A stretch of DNA of 64,000 nt from Flavobacterium sp. (GCF_035195345.1 NZ_CP136574.1:868001-932000), one strand, 5' to 3'; shown: positions 26,481 through 35,986, numbered from the stretch's first letter. The notes: generated from the sequence alone by a model not told the origin. A program made the numbers and translations.

Positions 26481-28927
26481 TACACATCTACATCCACTTT
26501 TACTTTAATAGAACGATATTGTGGAACCGCTTCAAAACTCATTAACACTTTTGCTACAGTTTGTTTGGTTGCGCCTAAGTTTTTTTGAATTGGTATTTTA
26601 ACCATTATAGTCCTAATGTATTCATTTCGAATTCTATTTATAGCTGGCTCTTCCGGACCCAAAACTGGCATATCTAAATTTTGAGACAACACATTATACA
26701 ACCACATAGAACCTTCTTTTAACTTATCAAAATCACGATGTTTCAATGTTAGTTTTACTAATCGAAAAAATGGCGGATATTTAAAATTCTGACGCTCGTA
26801 AATTTGTTCTTTATACATTCCCAAATAATCATTACCCAAAACTTGCTGAATAGTATTATGATAGGGGTTATAGGTCTGAATGATGACTTTCCCTTTCTTT
26901 TCAGAACGTCCTGCCCTACCTGAAACTTGCATCATCATTTGATATGCTCTTTCGTAAGCTCTGAAATTCGGCTGATTCAATAAATTATCGGCATTTAATA
27001 TTCCAACTAAAGTTACGTTGTCAAAGTCTAAACCTTTGGCAAGCATTTGCGTTCCTACCAAAACATCAATTTCTCTGTTTTTAAACGAATCAATTATCTT
27101 TTCAAAACCAAATTTACCTCGAGTAGTATCTTGATCCATTCTTCCGATATTTTTCTCTGGAAAAAGTGTTTTCAATTCCATTTCGATTTGCTCGGTTCCG
27201 AAACCTTTTGAAGTAACATCCACTGATTGACAACTATGACAATGTGTAGGATTTGCAATCGAATGACCACAATAATGACAACGTAATTGATTTTTAAATT
27301 TATAATACGTCAAACTCACATCGCAACTTGGACAATGCGGCACATGACCACACGTCATACATTCCACATAAGGTGAAAATCCTCTGCGGTTTTGAAATAA
27401 AATAACTTGTTCGCCTTTAGACAACGTTTCAGTAATTTCCTCCAATAATTCATCTGAAAAATGGCCTGACATTTTCTTTCTGAAATATTTATCTTTTAAA
27501 TCAACCAATTGAATTTCAGGCAATACTACATTTCCATAACGCACTTTTAATTCAGTTAAACCGTATTTATTAGATTGCACGTTATAATAGGTTTCTAAAG
27601 AAGGCGTAGCACTTCCTAAAACCACTTTTGCACCGTGTTGCTTAGCCAAAACTATGGCAGCATCACGTGCATGATATCTTGGCGCTGGATCATGTTGTTT
27701 GAACGTTTGCTCATGCTCTTCATCCACAATAATACAACCTAGATTTGAAAATGGAAGAAACAAAGCACTTCGAACACCAATAACTACTTTAGCTTTTGGA
27801 GAATTTTCTATGACTTGATTCCAAACTTCAATTCTTTCGTTATTTGTATATTTTGAATGAAAAACCGCTACTTCATTTCCAAAATAAGCAGTTAATCTTT
27901 GGACTAATTGTGTAGTAAGAGCTATTTCTGGCAATAAAAACAACACTTGCTTTCCTGCCTTAATATATTGTTCTAAAAGTTTAATGTAAATTTCGGTTTT
28001 ACCCGAAGCCGTCACACCATGTAACAAATTCACATCGAACGTTTTAAAATTTTCTTGAATACTATCAAATGTTAATTGTTGGGCTTCACTCAATACAAAT
28101 TGACTATCCTCTTTTTTATCGAAAGTCACTCTATCTTTTGCAATGTAATATTCTTCAAAAATAGTTTTATCGACCAACGATTTAACAATAGCTGAAGTAC
28201 TACCTGATGTTTCAATTAATTTCTTAACCGAAATAGGTGCTTTTTCTCGAGCTTGTAATTGAAAATAATACAAAACCAATTCGCGTTGTTTTTTGGCTTT
28301 GGATAACACTTCCAATAACTCGGCTAATTGTTCTTGTTGTAAAAAAGATTCGTGCAATTTAATATAGCGAACTAACTTCGGTTTGTATTGTTCCGAAATT
28401 TCTTCTTGTAAAACCAAAGCGCCTTTTGTCAATAATCGATTAATTATTGGGAAAACGGTTTTCTTTCCTAAAATTTTAATCACCTCTTGAACTGTAATAG
28501 AAGATTGACTTTTTAAGGCTTCTAAAATTAGATATTCATCATCTTTTAGTTCATTACAATCAATTTCAGAATTTTCTTTTGCCGAAATAATTGTTTCACT
28601 CTCTAAGATATAACCTGAAGGCAATGCACTTCTAAAAACCTCACCCAGCGAACACATATAATAGGAAGCAATCCATTTCCAATGTTCAATTTGTTTTGAA
28701 TTTACAACTGGTCTTTCATCTAAAATTTGATGAATTTCTTTTGCATCATATAATTGAGGTGGTGTATTGGTTTTACTCAACACCAGAGCCGTATAAATCT
28801 TTGTTTTACCAAAAGGAACTGCCACTCGCATTCCAATTTGAATGTAGTTAAATTCTGCCTCAGAAACCTGATATGTAAAGGTTTTTGAAACAGCCAACGG
28901 TAAAACGACTTCGATAAAATACAGCAT
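26477..28927 (-). CDS. priA: Primosomal replication restart helicase PriA
   Basis: Restarts stalled replication forks by loading the replicative helicase. An 816-residue protein: N-terminal 3'-end-binding and winged-helix regions (about 1-270), helicase core with Walker A VTASGKTEIYI and DEEH box IIVDEEHEQTFKQHD, then eight zinc-binding cysteines as four CxxC pairs (CMTC, CPSC, CHYC, CHSC), and motifs V-VI (MLAKGLDFDNV, QVSGRAGRSEKKG). All core residues intact. It is convergent with the LytTR gene (stops overlap by 4 bp) and has no gene close upstream on its strand, so it is probably transcribed alone. Confidence 0.97.
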   Translation of the reverse strand: MLYFIEVVLPLAVSKTFTYQVSEAEFNYIQIGMRVAVPFGKTKIYTALVLSKTNTPPQLYDAKEIHQILDERPVVNSKQIEHWKWIASYYMCSLGEVFRSALPSGYILESETIISAKENSEIDCNELKDDEYLILEALKSQSSITVQEVIKILGKKTVFPIINRLLTKGALVLQEEISEQYKPKLVRYIKLHESFLQQEQLAELLEVLSKAKKQRELVLYYFQLQAREKAPISVKKLIETSGSTSAIVKSLVDKTIFEEYYIAKDRVTFDKKEDSQFVLSEAQQLTFDSIQENFKTFDVNLLHGVTASGKTEIYIKLLEQYIKAGKQVLFLLPEIALTTQLVQRLTAYFGNEVAVFHSKYTNNERIEVWNQVIENSPKAKVVIGVRSALFLPFSNLGCIIVDEEHEQTFKQHDPAPRYHARDAAIVLAKQHGAKVVLGSATPSLETYYNVQSNKYGLTELKVRYGNVVLPEIQLVDLKDKYFRKKMSGHFSDELLEEITETLSKGEQVILFQNRRGFSPYVECMTCGHVPHCPSCDVSLTYYKFKNQLRCHYCGHSIANPTHCHSCQSVDVTSKGFGTEQIEMELKTLFPEKNIGRMDQDTTRGKFGFEKIIDSFKNREIDVLVGTQMLAKGLDFDNVTLVGILNADNLLNQPNFRAYERAYQMMMQVSGRAGRSEKKGKVIIQTYNPYHNTIQQVLGNDYLGMYKEQIYERQNFKYPPFFRLVKLTLKHRDFDKLKEGSMWLYNVLSQNLDMPVLGPEEPAINRIRNEYIRTIMVKIPIQKNLGATKQTVAKVLMSFEAVPQYRSIKVKVDVDVY

Positions 28928-28944
28928 AGAACAAATATAGTTGG

Positions 28945-28980
28945 AAAAAGAGAATAGAGAAAAGAAAAAAGAGAAAAGAT
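28945..28980. repeat. Purine-rich intergenic tract sharing a 14-mer with 43927-43940
   Basis: An A/G-only run upstream of priA containing AAAAAGAGAATAGA (28945-28958), which recurs exactly at 43927-43940 in another gap. It could be a remnant of a dispersed intergenic repeat or chance in a purine-rich tract. Confidence 0.35.
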
Positions 28981-28998
28981 AAACTCATCAATAAAAAA

Positions 28999-29022
28999 AG
29001 CGTCCTCAGTTGAGAACGCTTA
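28999..29022 (-). terminator. Terminator of the chalcone-isomerase-like gene
   Basis: An 11-bp stem (AAGCGTCCTCA with TGAGAACGCTT, 2-nt loop) 20 bp past the stop of the gene at 29043, followed on the minus strand by a T run. One C-A mismatch on plus becomes G-U in the minus transcript, which fixes the direction. Confidence 0.87.
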
Positions 29023-29042
29023 GCTTTTGTATTTAGTTAGAA

Positions 29043-29606
29043 TTATTTTCCTAACATCTCATCTTTTAAATCTTTATCAGCAGGTTTGTCGCATAACCAA
29101 ATTCCGAATAAAGCTTTTTTGAAATCGTGTCCGTCAATGCTTCCTTTTTTAACTCCATTTTTATAAACAACAACTCCTTCATTTGGTACGTTGATGATAA
29201 TAAAAACATCTCCTTTTTTAATTTCTTCTTTAAAGAAGCCTTTGAATTTGTCAATTTTAGCTTTTAATGGTGCTGTTTTCTTACCTGTTGCATTTTCGAA
29301 ACCTTCGTTAATAGCAGAAACCATTTTATCAGAAGTAATTAATCCTGAAACAATGTTTAATTTAATAGCAGCTCCTTCTTTACTGTTCATGATTTCGGTA
29401 GCATTTGCGCTTTTTTTCTCTACATATAAAGCACCAACATACATATCCATAAACATCTTAACACGAGTTCCAGCTCCATTTAATATTAAATTTTGCCCTT
29501 CTAAACTCATTTTAGCATCTACTTTAACTCCTGCTACCGTTTTTTGTGCATTTACAGTAAATACAGTCGCAACTAGCAATAAAAGTGTAATAACCTGTTT
29601 TTTCAT
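29043..29606 (-). CDS. Secreted chalcone isomerase-like protein
   Basis: A 187-residue protein with a signal peptide (about 1-20, VNAQ). The mature part has the chalcone-isomerase-like fold pattern: a start KTVAGVKVDAKMSLEG, the GAGTRVKMFMDMYVGALYV strand pair, a helix EIMNSKEGAAIKLNIVSG, and GHDFKKALFGIWLCDKPADKDLKDEML at the end. Bacterial members are known to share the fold of fatty-acid-binding relatives rather than flavonoid chemistry, so a ligand-binding role is likelier than catalysis. It stands alone between priA and the yihY gene, with its own terminator. Confidence 0.88.
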   Translation of the reverse strand: MKKQVITLLLLVATVFTVNAQKTVAGVKVDAKMSLEGQNLILNGAGTRVKMFMDMYVGALYVEKKSANATEIMNSKEGAAIKLNIVSGLITSDKMVSAINEGFENATGKKTAPLKAKIDKFKGFFKEEIKKGDVFIIINVPNEGVVVYKNGVKKGSIDGHDFKKALFGIWLCDKPADKDLKDEMLGK

Positions 29607-29629
29607 AATTTGATTTTTTTTTAGTTTGG

Positions 29630-30553
29630 TTAAATATATAAATTTTTTCTTTTCAATTTTGAAATTGTTGCATTTAATTCAAATCCTAATAACAAAACCA
29701 TGCAGTTAATCCAAATATAAAACATAAGTACAAGAAGCGTACCAATAGAACCATATAACTCATTATAACGTGCAAACTTTACAACATATACTCCAAAAAT
29801 ATAGGAAGAAATGATAATTAAGATAGTAGTAAACACAGCTCCATAACTTATAAACGAAATTTTTGAAGTTTCTTTAGTACCAAATTTATATAGGATAGAA
29901 GTTGTAATTAAAATCATTAAAATAATAAAGCCAAAACGACTCCATTCAATTACCGAAACATCTGCAACATACCCATGAATATTAATTTTTTGAATCATAA
30001 CCTCCGTAATTACAATGGCTGAAACCGTAATGATTAATATCATTGACAAAACTAAAGAGATGGCTAATGAAATAAAATACTGCTTAAAAAACCCACGAGT
30101 AATTGTTATGTGTTCAGACATTTCAAATCCTCCTAAAATAGCATTAATACCGTTTGTCATTAATAATATTGACAAAATAAAACCAGAAGATAACAACCCT
30201 TGGTGACTGGTCCCCATGATATCTTTTAATATGATTTCGATAGCATCATACGTATTTGGCGGAACACCTTCTTCAACAAATTTTAAAAAATCGGCTTGAA
30301 AATTTTCTAAAGGAATAAATGGAATTAAATTCAAAATAAATAAGGCAAATGGAAATAACGCCATGAAGAAACTAAATGCAATAGCACTTGCTCGATATGA
30401 AAAAGCACCTCTAAAAATCCCTAAAACATACATTTCCAAAATATCATATAGAGACATTCCTTCTAAAGATTTTAACTTTATGGCTTTTGCAAAGAAAACT
30501 AGCTGCTTTACAATAGGAATTTTATTGATTTTATTTTCTATTTCTTCCGACAT
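29630..30553 (-). CDS. YihY/BrkB family inner-membrane protein
   Basis: A 307-residue membrane protein with about six long hydrophobic helices. Family motifs are the entry RGAFSYRASAIAFSFFMALFP, the NLIPFIP turn, MTNGINAILGGFE and YNELYGSIGTLLVLMFYIW. The family was once misnamed ribonuclease BN; the actual function is not settled, and transport has been suggested. It begins 3 bp after nadC and is presumably cotranscribed with it. Confidence 0.92.
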   Translation of the reverse strand: MSEEIENKINKIPIVKQLVFFAKAIKLKSLEGMSLYDILEMYVLGIFRGAFSYRASAIAFSFFMALFPFALFILNLIPFIPLENFQADFLKFVEEGVPPNTYDAIEIILKDIMGTSHQGLLSSGFILSILLMTNGINAILGGFEMSEHITITRGFFKQYFISLAISLVLSMILIITVSAIVITEVMIQKINIHGYVADVSVIEWSRFGFIILMILITTSILYKFGTKETSKISFISYGAVFTTILIIISSYIFGVYVVKFARYNELYGSIGTLLVLMFYIWINCMVLLLGFELNATISKLKRKNLYI

Positions 30554-30556
30554 AAT

Positions 30557-31414
30557 TTATATCGCTTTTAAGCTTAAATCCATGTTATAAACAGAATGTG
30601 TTAAAGCCCCAGAAGAAATGTAATTTACACCACATTCTGCATAATTACGAATCGTTTTTTCATTAATATTTCCTGAAGATTCTGTTAAAGATTGATTTCC
30701 AATCATCGCAACAGCTTTCTTGGTCGTTTCGTAATCGAAATTATCTAATAGAATTCTGTATACACCTCCAGCATCTAAAATTTGCTGTACTTCATCCAAA
30801 TTTCTGGCTTCAACTATAATTTTTAAATCTTTGTTATTATCGATTAAATAGTGTTTTGTTTTAGCAATTGCTTCCGCTATTCCACCTGCAAAATCAATAT
30901 GATTATCCTTTAACATAATCATATCGTATAAGGCAAATCGGTGATTTTCTCCACCTCCAATTTTCACTGCCCATTTTTCTATGGCACGAATACCTGGTGT
31001 GGTTTTACGAGTATCTAAAATTTTGGTTTTAGTACCTTCTAATAAATCAACAAACATTTTAGTTTTAGTTGCTATAGCACTCATTCGTTGCATTGAATTT
31101 AAAACCAAACGTTCTGCTTTTAAAATAGATTGTGAACTTCCTGAAACATACAAAACAATATCGCCGTGCTTAACTTTTTCACCATCTTGAATTACTACCT
31201 CCACAACCATGTTTTTATCCACATAGTTAAAAATCATTTTAGCGAATTCTACTCCAGCAATAATGCCCTCATCTTTCACTAATAATTTAGCTTTTCCTTC
31301 CGCCGATGCTGGAATACAAGCCAACGAACTATGGTCACCATCTCCAACATCTTCTCGAATGGCATTACTAATGATTATTTCTAATTCTTTTTGAAATTGG
31401 GCTTCTGAAATCAT
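30557..31414 (-). CDS. nadC: Quinolinate phosphoribosyltransferase (nicotinate-nucleotide pyrophosphorylase)
   Basis: Converts quinolinate and PRPP to nicotinate mononucleotide in de novo NAD synthesis. A 285-residue cytoplasmic enzyme of normal length. Conserved features are EDVGDGDHSSLA, ERLVLNSMQRMSAIAT, LDTRKTTPGIRAIEKWAVKIGGG split over two strands, NHRFALYDMIMLKDNHI, and the phosphate-binding end NYISSGALTHS. It precedes the yihY gene by 3 bp. The other NAD genes, nadA and nadB, are not in the window. Confidence 0.97.
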   Translation of the reverse strand: MISEAQFQKELEIIISNAIREDVGDGDHSSLACIPASAEGKAKLLVKDEGIIAGVEFAKMIFNYVDKNMVVEVVIQDGEKVKHGDIVLYVSGSSQSILKAERLVLNSMQRMSAIATKTKMFVDLLEGTKTKILDTRKTTPGIRAIEKWAVKIGGGENHRFALYDMIMLKDNHIDFAGGIAEAIAKTKHYLIDNNKDLKIIVEARNLDEVQQILDAGGVYRILLDNFDYETTKKAVAMIGNQSLTESSGNINEKTIRNYAECGVNYISSGALTHSVYNMDLSLKAI

Positions 31415-31487
31415 GATGTTTTAATTGAATGGCTAATGTAAGAAATCCTTTGATGTTTTAAAAATATTGTGGGTGCAAAAACAAAAA

Positions 31488-31509
31488 ACTCCCAGATAAA
31501 TCTGAGAGT
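31488..31509 (-). terminator. Terminator of sucC
   Basis: A 10-bp stem (ACTCCCAGAT with ATCTGAGAGT, 2-nt loop) 28 bp past the sucC stop, followed on the minus strand by TTTTT. One plus-strand C-A mismatch is a G-U pair in the minus-strand RNA. Confidence 0.87.
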
Positions 31510-31536
31510 CTTTTTATAATTGGTCTTAAGTTCTAA

Positions 31537-32730
31537 TTAAGATAAAGCTGCTTTAACTTGGTCAGCTGCTTCTTGGAATTGAACAGCAGATAAAATTGGC
31601 ATACCTGAATTATCAATTAATTCTTTAGCGATTTCTGCGTTTGTTCCTTGTAAACGAACAATGATTGGCACTTTAATGTCATCACCCATGTTTTTATATG
31701 CATCTACAACACCTTGAGCTACACGGTCACAACGAACGATTCCTCCAAAAATGTTGATTAAAATTGCTTTAACGTTTGGATCTTTTAAGATAATTCTAAA
31801 AGCTAATTCAACACGTTTTGCATCAGCAGTTCCACCTACATCTAAGAAGTTAGCTGGTTCAAAACCTGCGTATTTAATTAAATCCATAGTTGCCATTGCT
31901 AAACCAGCACCATTCACCATACATCCTACTGTACCGTCAAGGTCAACATAGTTTAATCCAGCTTCTTTAGCTTCAACTTCAATTGGATTTTCTTCTCTAA
32001 CATCTCTCATTTCAGCATATTTTGCTTGTCTGAATAGAGCGTTATCGTCGATATTTACTTTAGCATCAACTGCTAAAATTTTATTATCAGATGTTTTTAA
32101 TACTGGGTTAATTTCAAACATTGAAGCATCTGAACCAATGTAAGCATTGTATAAAGCATCAATAAATTTAACCATTTCTTTGAAAGCATTTCCAGAAAGA
32201 CCTAAATTGAAGGCAATTTTTCTAGCTTGGAAACCTTGTAATCCAATAGCAGGATCAATTTCTTCTGTAAAAATTAAATGAGGAGTGTGCTCTGCCACTT
32301 CTTCAATATCCATTCCACCTTCTGTAGAATACATAATCATATTTCTACCCGTAGCTCTATTTAATAAAACTGACACATAGAATTCAGAAGTTTCACTTTC
32401 TCCAGGATAATATACATCTTCAGCAATTAAAACTTTGTGAACTGTTTTTCCTTCAGGTGGTGTTTGTGGTGTAATTAACTGCATTCCGATGATTTGCTCA
32501 GAAATTTCAGTAACTTGATCTAAGTTTTTAGCTAATTTAACTCCTCCACCTTTTCCTCTACCTCCAGCATGGATTTGTGCTTTTACTACGTACCAACTTG
32601 TACCTGTTTCAGCAGTCAATTGTTTTGCTGCAGCAACCGCCTCAACTGGATTGTTAGCTACAATTCCACGTTGAACGCGTACTCCATAACTAGCTAGGAT
32701 TTCTTTACCCTGATATTCGTGTATGTTCAT
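31537..32730 (-). CDS. sucC: Succinyl-CoA synthetase beta subunit
   Basis: ADP- or GDP-forming subunit of the citric-acid-cycle enzyme that makes succinate with substrate-level phosphorylation. I choose the ATG at 32730 (MNIHEYQGKEILASYGV), giving the standard 397 residues; the frame stays open 16 codons further upstream, but that stretch is not family-like and a -7 promoter box lies only 37 bp upstream of this ATG. ATP-grasp motifs include VVKAQIHAGGRGKGGGVKL-like residues, EINPV, NGAGLAMATMD and the IFGGIVRCDRVA loop. sucD is not adjacent, unlike in many bacteria, which fits Bacteroidota. Confidence 0.96.
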   Translation of the reverse strand: MNIHEYQGKEILASYGVRVQRGIVANNPVEAVAAAKQLTAETGTSWYVVKAQIHAGGRGKGGGVKLAKNLDQVTEISEQIIGMQLITPQTPPEGKTVHKVLIAEDVYYPGESETSEFYVSVLLNRATGRNMIMYSTEGGMDIEEVAEHTPHLIFTEEIDPAIGLQGFQARKIAFNLGLSGNAFKEMVKFIDALYNAYIGSDASMFEINPVLKTSDNKILAVDAKVNIDDNALFRQAKYAEMRDVREENPIEVEAKEAGLNYVDLDGTVGCMVNGAGLAMATMDLIKYAGFEPANFLDVGGTADAKRVELAFRIILKDPNVKAILINIFGGIVRCDRVAQGVVDAYKNMGDDIKVPIIVRLQGTNAEIAKELIDNSGMPILSAVQFQEAADQVKAALS

Positions 32731-32766
32731 AATTATTATGCGTTTATCTTGTTTAAAAAAGTGCCA

Positions 32767-32774
32767 CAAAAATA
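32767..32774 (-). promoter_or_regulatory. Candidate -7 promoter element of sucC
   Basis: Reads TATTTTTG on the minus strand, a full TAnnTTTG match, 37 bp upstream of the chosen sucC ATG. No TTTG is found 19 bp further upstream. Confidence 0.55.
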
Positions 32775-32878
32775 GCAAAGTAATTTTTAATGGACTAACT
32801 TTTTTTGGTTTAATTTGGGAATTTGATATACATTAATTTATTAATTGAAATAAGCCCAAATTGATGTTGTATTAATTT

Positions 32879-34489
32879 TTACTCCCCTAAAACCTCTAAC
32901 AAAACCTTACCATCAGTACTATTTGGCATAGTGATTTTTAGCATTTGTGTGATAGTTGGCGCAATTTGGATGATTTCTTTTCTGTCGTGGGTTTGTCCTT
33001 TTTTGATGTTCCAACCAAAGAAAATTAGTGGAACATGCGTATCATAAGAATAAGGTGAACCATGCGTAGTTCCAGTTGAAGAATACTCAACATAACCTGG
33101 TTTAAAAATCAATACTAATTCTCCATTTTGTGTTGGGTCGTAGCCTTTGGAAACAAAGTTTAAATAATAGTCACTTTCGTTAGCGTTTGCCACTTCTTCT
33201 TCGGTATAAACACGTTTGATGTAATCTTGTTTTTGCAAATAATCTTTAAAATTCTGTTTTACCTCTTGTAAATTCAAGCCTTTTGATTTGACTTTACTTT
33301 TATCAATAAACACATTATAATTGGAATAATCCAATACTAAATTTTCTCCAAAAGTAGATTCTGAAAACTCCTTTAACTCTTTTTGAATGTTTTTATAATT
33401 GATGTTATCTACCTTGTATTTATTATCTTTCAAATAGGTTACATTTTCCGCACCAGCGTGATCAGCTGTTAAGAAAACCAAGTAATTTCCTTTTCCAACG
33501 GTTTTATCTAAGTAAGCCAAGAAATCAGCAATCGTTTCGTCTAAACGCAAATAGGTGTCTTGTAATTCAATAGAACGTGGTCCTAAAACGTGACCAATAT
33601 AATCTGTAGAGGAGAAACTTACGGCTAAGAAATCGGTAATATTATCTTTTCCTAAATTTTCACTTTCGATGGCTTTTTTAGCAAAATCGGCTAATAAGTT
33701 ATTTCCATAAGGCGTTGAACGTAGGATTCCAACATCGTTTGCATCATACATATCTTGCAAGTTGTAAGGCATAAACGGTGCTTTTTTATATAATTTTCCT
33801 TCGTATGGATTGTTATCCGTTAAACTTTCATTGTAAGCTTCTTTTGGTTTTAGTAAATTCCAACCTTTGCTTACATATTTTAAATAATTTTTCTCGGCAT
33901 TGAATTGCGTTGCCCAATCTGGAAGTTTTTCCCCATAATAGGTGCTTGATATAAATGCTCCAGTTTTGCTGTACCAAAATGCCCAGTCAGCAAAATGCCC
34001 AGCTGGAAGAATGGCTCCTCTATCTTTAATACTCATTCCAATCACTTTTCCTTTGAAATTGGTTGACAACTTTAATTCGTCAGTGATAGTAGAACTTTGC
34101 AAGTTTCTTGGCGACATTTTGCCTTCTTTTTCAGAATCATCTCCAATGGTTGAAACAGTTGCATCATCAGTACAATACATTTCTTTTCCTGTATCTTTAT
34201 TAAACCATTCGTTACCAACAATTCCATGAACCGATGGCGTAGTTCCGGTGTAAACTGAAGCATGACCTGGAGCTGTGTATGTTGGCATGTAATTGTAGTG
34301 CGTATTATGAAACGTATAACCTTGATTCATTAATCTTTTGAAACCATTTTCAGAAAAATCGCTTGAAAAACGGTATAGATATTCCATTTTCATTTGGTCA
34401 ACCACGATTCCAACGACTAATTTTGGTTTGTCTTGAGCAGTTACTAAAAAAGAAACTAAAACAACTAATAAGATTAAGGCTTTCTTCAT
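32879..34489 (-). CDS. Exported alkaline phosphatase, PafA-like
   Basis: A 536-residue enzyme with a signal peptide (about 1-18). It belongs to the alkaline phosphatase superfamily, and the pattern fits PafA of flavobacteria: D31 (VVDQMKMEYLYRF), the threonine nucleophile T72 (YTAPGHASVYTG), N93 (GNEWF), the lysine and arginine of SIKDRGAILPAGH that hold the substrate phosphate, DYIGHVLGPRS and LTADHAG for metals, and TTHGSPYSYDTHVPLIFFGW at the end split over two lines. PafA is known as a periplasmic phosphomonoesterase of broad specificity. It is a single-gene unit, with the sucC promoter just upstream on the same strand's far side. Confidence 0.9.
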   Translation of the reverse strand: MKKALILLVVLVSFLVTAQDKPKLVVGIVVDQMKMEYLYRFSSDFSENGFKRLMNQGYTFHNTHYNYMPTYTAPGHASVYTGTTPSVHGIVGNEWFNKDTGKEMYCTDDATVSTIGDDSEKEGKMSPRNLQSSTITDELKLSTNFKGKVIGMSIKDRGAILPAGHFADWAFWYSKTGAFISSTYYGEKLPDWATQFNAEKNYLKYVSKGWNLLKPKEAYNESLTDNNPYEGKLYKKAPFMPYNLQDMYDANDVGILRSTPYGNNLLADFAKKAIESENLGKDNITDFLAVSFSSTDYIGHVLGPRSIELQDTYLRLDETIADFLAYLDKTVGKGNYLVFLTADHAGAENVTYLKDNKYKVDNINYKNIQKELKEFSESTFGENLVLDYSNYNVFIDKSKVKSKGLNLQEVKQNFKDYLQKQDYIKRVYTEEEVANANESDYYLNFVSKGYDPTQNGELVLIFKPGYVEYSSTGTTHGSPYSYDTHVPLIFFGWNIKKGQTHDRKEIIQIAPTITQMLKITMPNSTDGKVLLEVLGE

Positions 34490-34548
34490 TTTTAAATAAT
34501 TTATACAAAAGTACGTTTTTGATGTAAATGGAATGTTAATAAATAAAA

Positions 34549-34584
34549 AAATGACTTTCTATTGGATTCAATAAAAAGTCATTT
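34549..34584 (-). terminator. Terminator of the 34601-35986 gene run
   Basis: A long A/T-rich hairpin: 16-bp stem (starts AAATGACTTT) with a 4-nt loop, 16 bp past the stop of the small exported protein gene. A T run follows on minus. A single C-A position on plus is G-U in the minus transcript. Confidence 0.82.
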
Positions 34585-34600
34585 CAAGTATAATTTAAAT

Positions 34601-35029
34601 TTATTTTTTCTTAGCTGCCTTATCTTCAAGAACATCCATATTGTAAGCAATAATTATGTCTTGATATGTAATGTAAAGTTGGTTTCTACTACCTTGTTTT
34701 TTTCTTGTGTAAATAGCTAAAGTACACTCTACTCCATTATTATCTACACAATTAAACTTTACCACATCATCATCTCCTATCGTTTCTTGATTTCCATATT
34801 TTATAATAGAAAACAATTGTAACACTTCTGAATACACCACAATTCTATGACTTTCCATATCTAAAAGTACGGTCATTTCGGTTTTTTGTAATTTAGACCA
34901 ATCGCCCCAATTTCCTTTTTTGTCTTTCTGGCTTACCATAAAACCAGAAGTTTTGAAATTATATTTTTGCGCATAAGCAGTCACCGATGCAAAAAACAAG
35001 AACAATAGAATGTATTTTAAACTCTTCAT
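34601..35029 (-). CDS. Small exported protein of unknown function
   Basis: A 142-residue protein with a clear signal peptide (about 1-20, VTAYAQ). The mature part is beta-rich, with KYNFKTSGFMVSQKDKKGNWGDWSKL, TVLLDMESHRIVVYSE and YITYQDIIIAYNMDVL, and ends in a lysine-rich tail. It looks like a small periplasmic or surface protein typical of flavobacteria. I do not recognise the family. It follows the FabK-like gene by 12 bp and precedes a strong terminator, so it is the last gene of the run started by the subtilase gene. Confidence 0.75.
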   Translation of the reverse strand: MKSLKYILLFLFFASVTAYAQKYNFKTSGFMVSQKDKKGNWGDWSKLQKTEMTVLLDMESHRIVVYSEVLQLFSIIKYGNQETIGDDDVVKFNCVDNNGVECTLAIYTRKKQGSRNQLYITYQDIIIAYNMDVLEDKAAKKK

Positions 35030-35041
35030 TTCATTATTATA

Positions 35042-35986
35042 TTAAAATTCAAAGGTAGCAACCTCATGTTTAGCAACGTTAAATTCCGTTATTATGTTAT
35101 CAACAATAGTTTCAACAGGTAAAATATCGTGAATTAATCCTGCAATTTGACCAATTTCTAGTTCTCCTTCTATTAAATCACCTTCAAACATACCACGTTT
35201 TGCTCTACGCTTTCCAAGTAAATTTTCTAAATCTTCTTTAGACGGACATTTAGCATATAATTCCTGAACATCATTAAAGAATTTGTTTTTGATTAATCGA
35301 ACAGGAGCTAACTCTTTTAAAGTTAATTGCGTATCGCCTTCACCCGTTTCCACAATCGTTCTTTTGAATTCATCGTGAGCAGAACTTTCGGTTGAAGCAG
35401 CAAAACGGCTTCCCATTTGAACACCATCGGCACCTAAAGTCATAGCGGCAAGCATTCCTCTTCCTGTTGCAATTCCTCCTGCAGCAATAAGTGGAATATC
35501 AATTTGTTCTCGCACCATTGGAATAAGAGTCAATGTTGTAGTTTCTTCTCTACCATTGTGTCCACCAGCTTCAAAGCCTTCTGCAACAACAGCATCCACT
35601 CCCGCTTCTTGGGCTTTTAGAGCAAATTTTGAACTACTTACAACATGTACAACGGTTATGCCATTTTCTTTTAAAAATGGAGTCCATGTTTTTGGATTTC
35701 CAGCTGAAGTAAAAACGATTTTTACTTCTTCTTCTTTTAGAATTTGCATAATTTCTTCAATGTTAGGATATAACATTGGTACGTTTACTCCAAAAGGTTT
35801 ATCTGTTGCTTTTTTACATTTTTGAATGTGTTCTCTTAATACTTCTGGATACATAGAACCTGCCCCAATTAATCCTAATCCACCAGCATTACTTACTGCA
35901 CTAGCTAATTTATAACCACTGTTCCAAATCATTCCACCTTGAATAATTGGATATTTTATATTGAAGAGTTGGGTAATTTTATTCAT
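35042..35986 (-). CDS. FabK-like enoyl-ACP reductase / nitronate monooxygenase family flavoprotein
   Basis: A 314-residue FMN-binding TIM barrel. It opens ITQLFNIKYPIIQGGMIW and has SNAGGLGLIGAG, FGVNVPM, the EGFEAGGHNG motif with H143, LIAAGGIATGRGM and GADGVQMGSRFA. H143 lines up with the catalytic histidine of pneumococcal FabK, and the overall pattern is closer to FabK than to classical nitronate monooxygenases. Databases often label such proteins nitronate monooxygenase; the sequence alone does not separate the two. It shares 1 bp with the stop of the subtilase gene and has fabV as a possible functional duplicate 22 kb away. Confidence 0.8.
   Translation of the reverse strand: MNKITQLFNIKYPIIQGGMIWNSGYKLASAVSNAGGLGLIGAGSMYPEVLREHIQKCKKATDKPFGVNVPMLYPNIEEIMQILKEEEVKIVFTSAGNPKTWTPFLKENGITVVHVVSSSKFALKAQEAGVDAVVAEGFEAGGHNGREETTTLTLIPMVREQIDIPLIAAGGIATGRGMLAAMTLGADGVQMGSRFAASTESSAHDEFKRTIVETGEGDTQLTLKELAPVRLIKNKFFNDVQELYAKCPSKEDLENLLGKRRAKRGMFEGDLIEGELEIGQIAGLIHDILPVETIVDNIITEFNVAKHEVATFEF

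Noticed and set aside
29191..29613. 140-codon open frame opposite the chalcone-isomerase-like gene.
   Set aside because: Antisense shadow of a gene with signal peptide, family pattern and terminator; no promoter or start context of its own.
35042..35986. Plain annotation as nitronate monooxygenase.
   Set aside because: The EGFEAGGHNG motif and overall pattern agree better with FabK, so I kept a combined call rather than the usual label.
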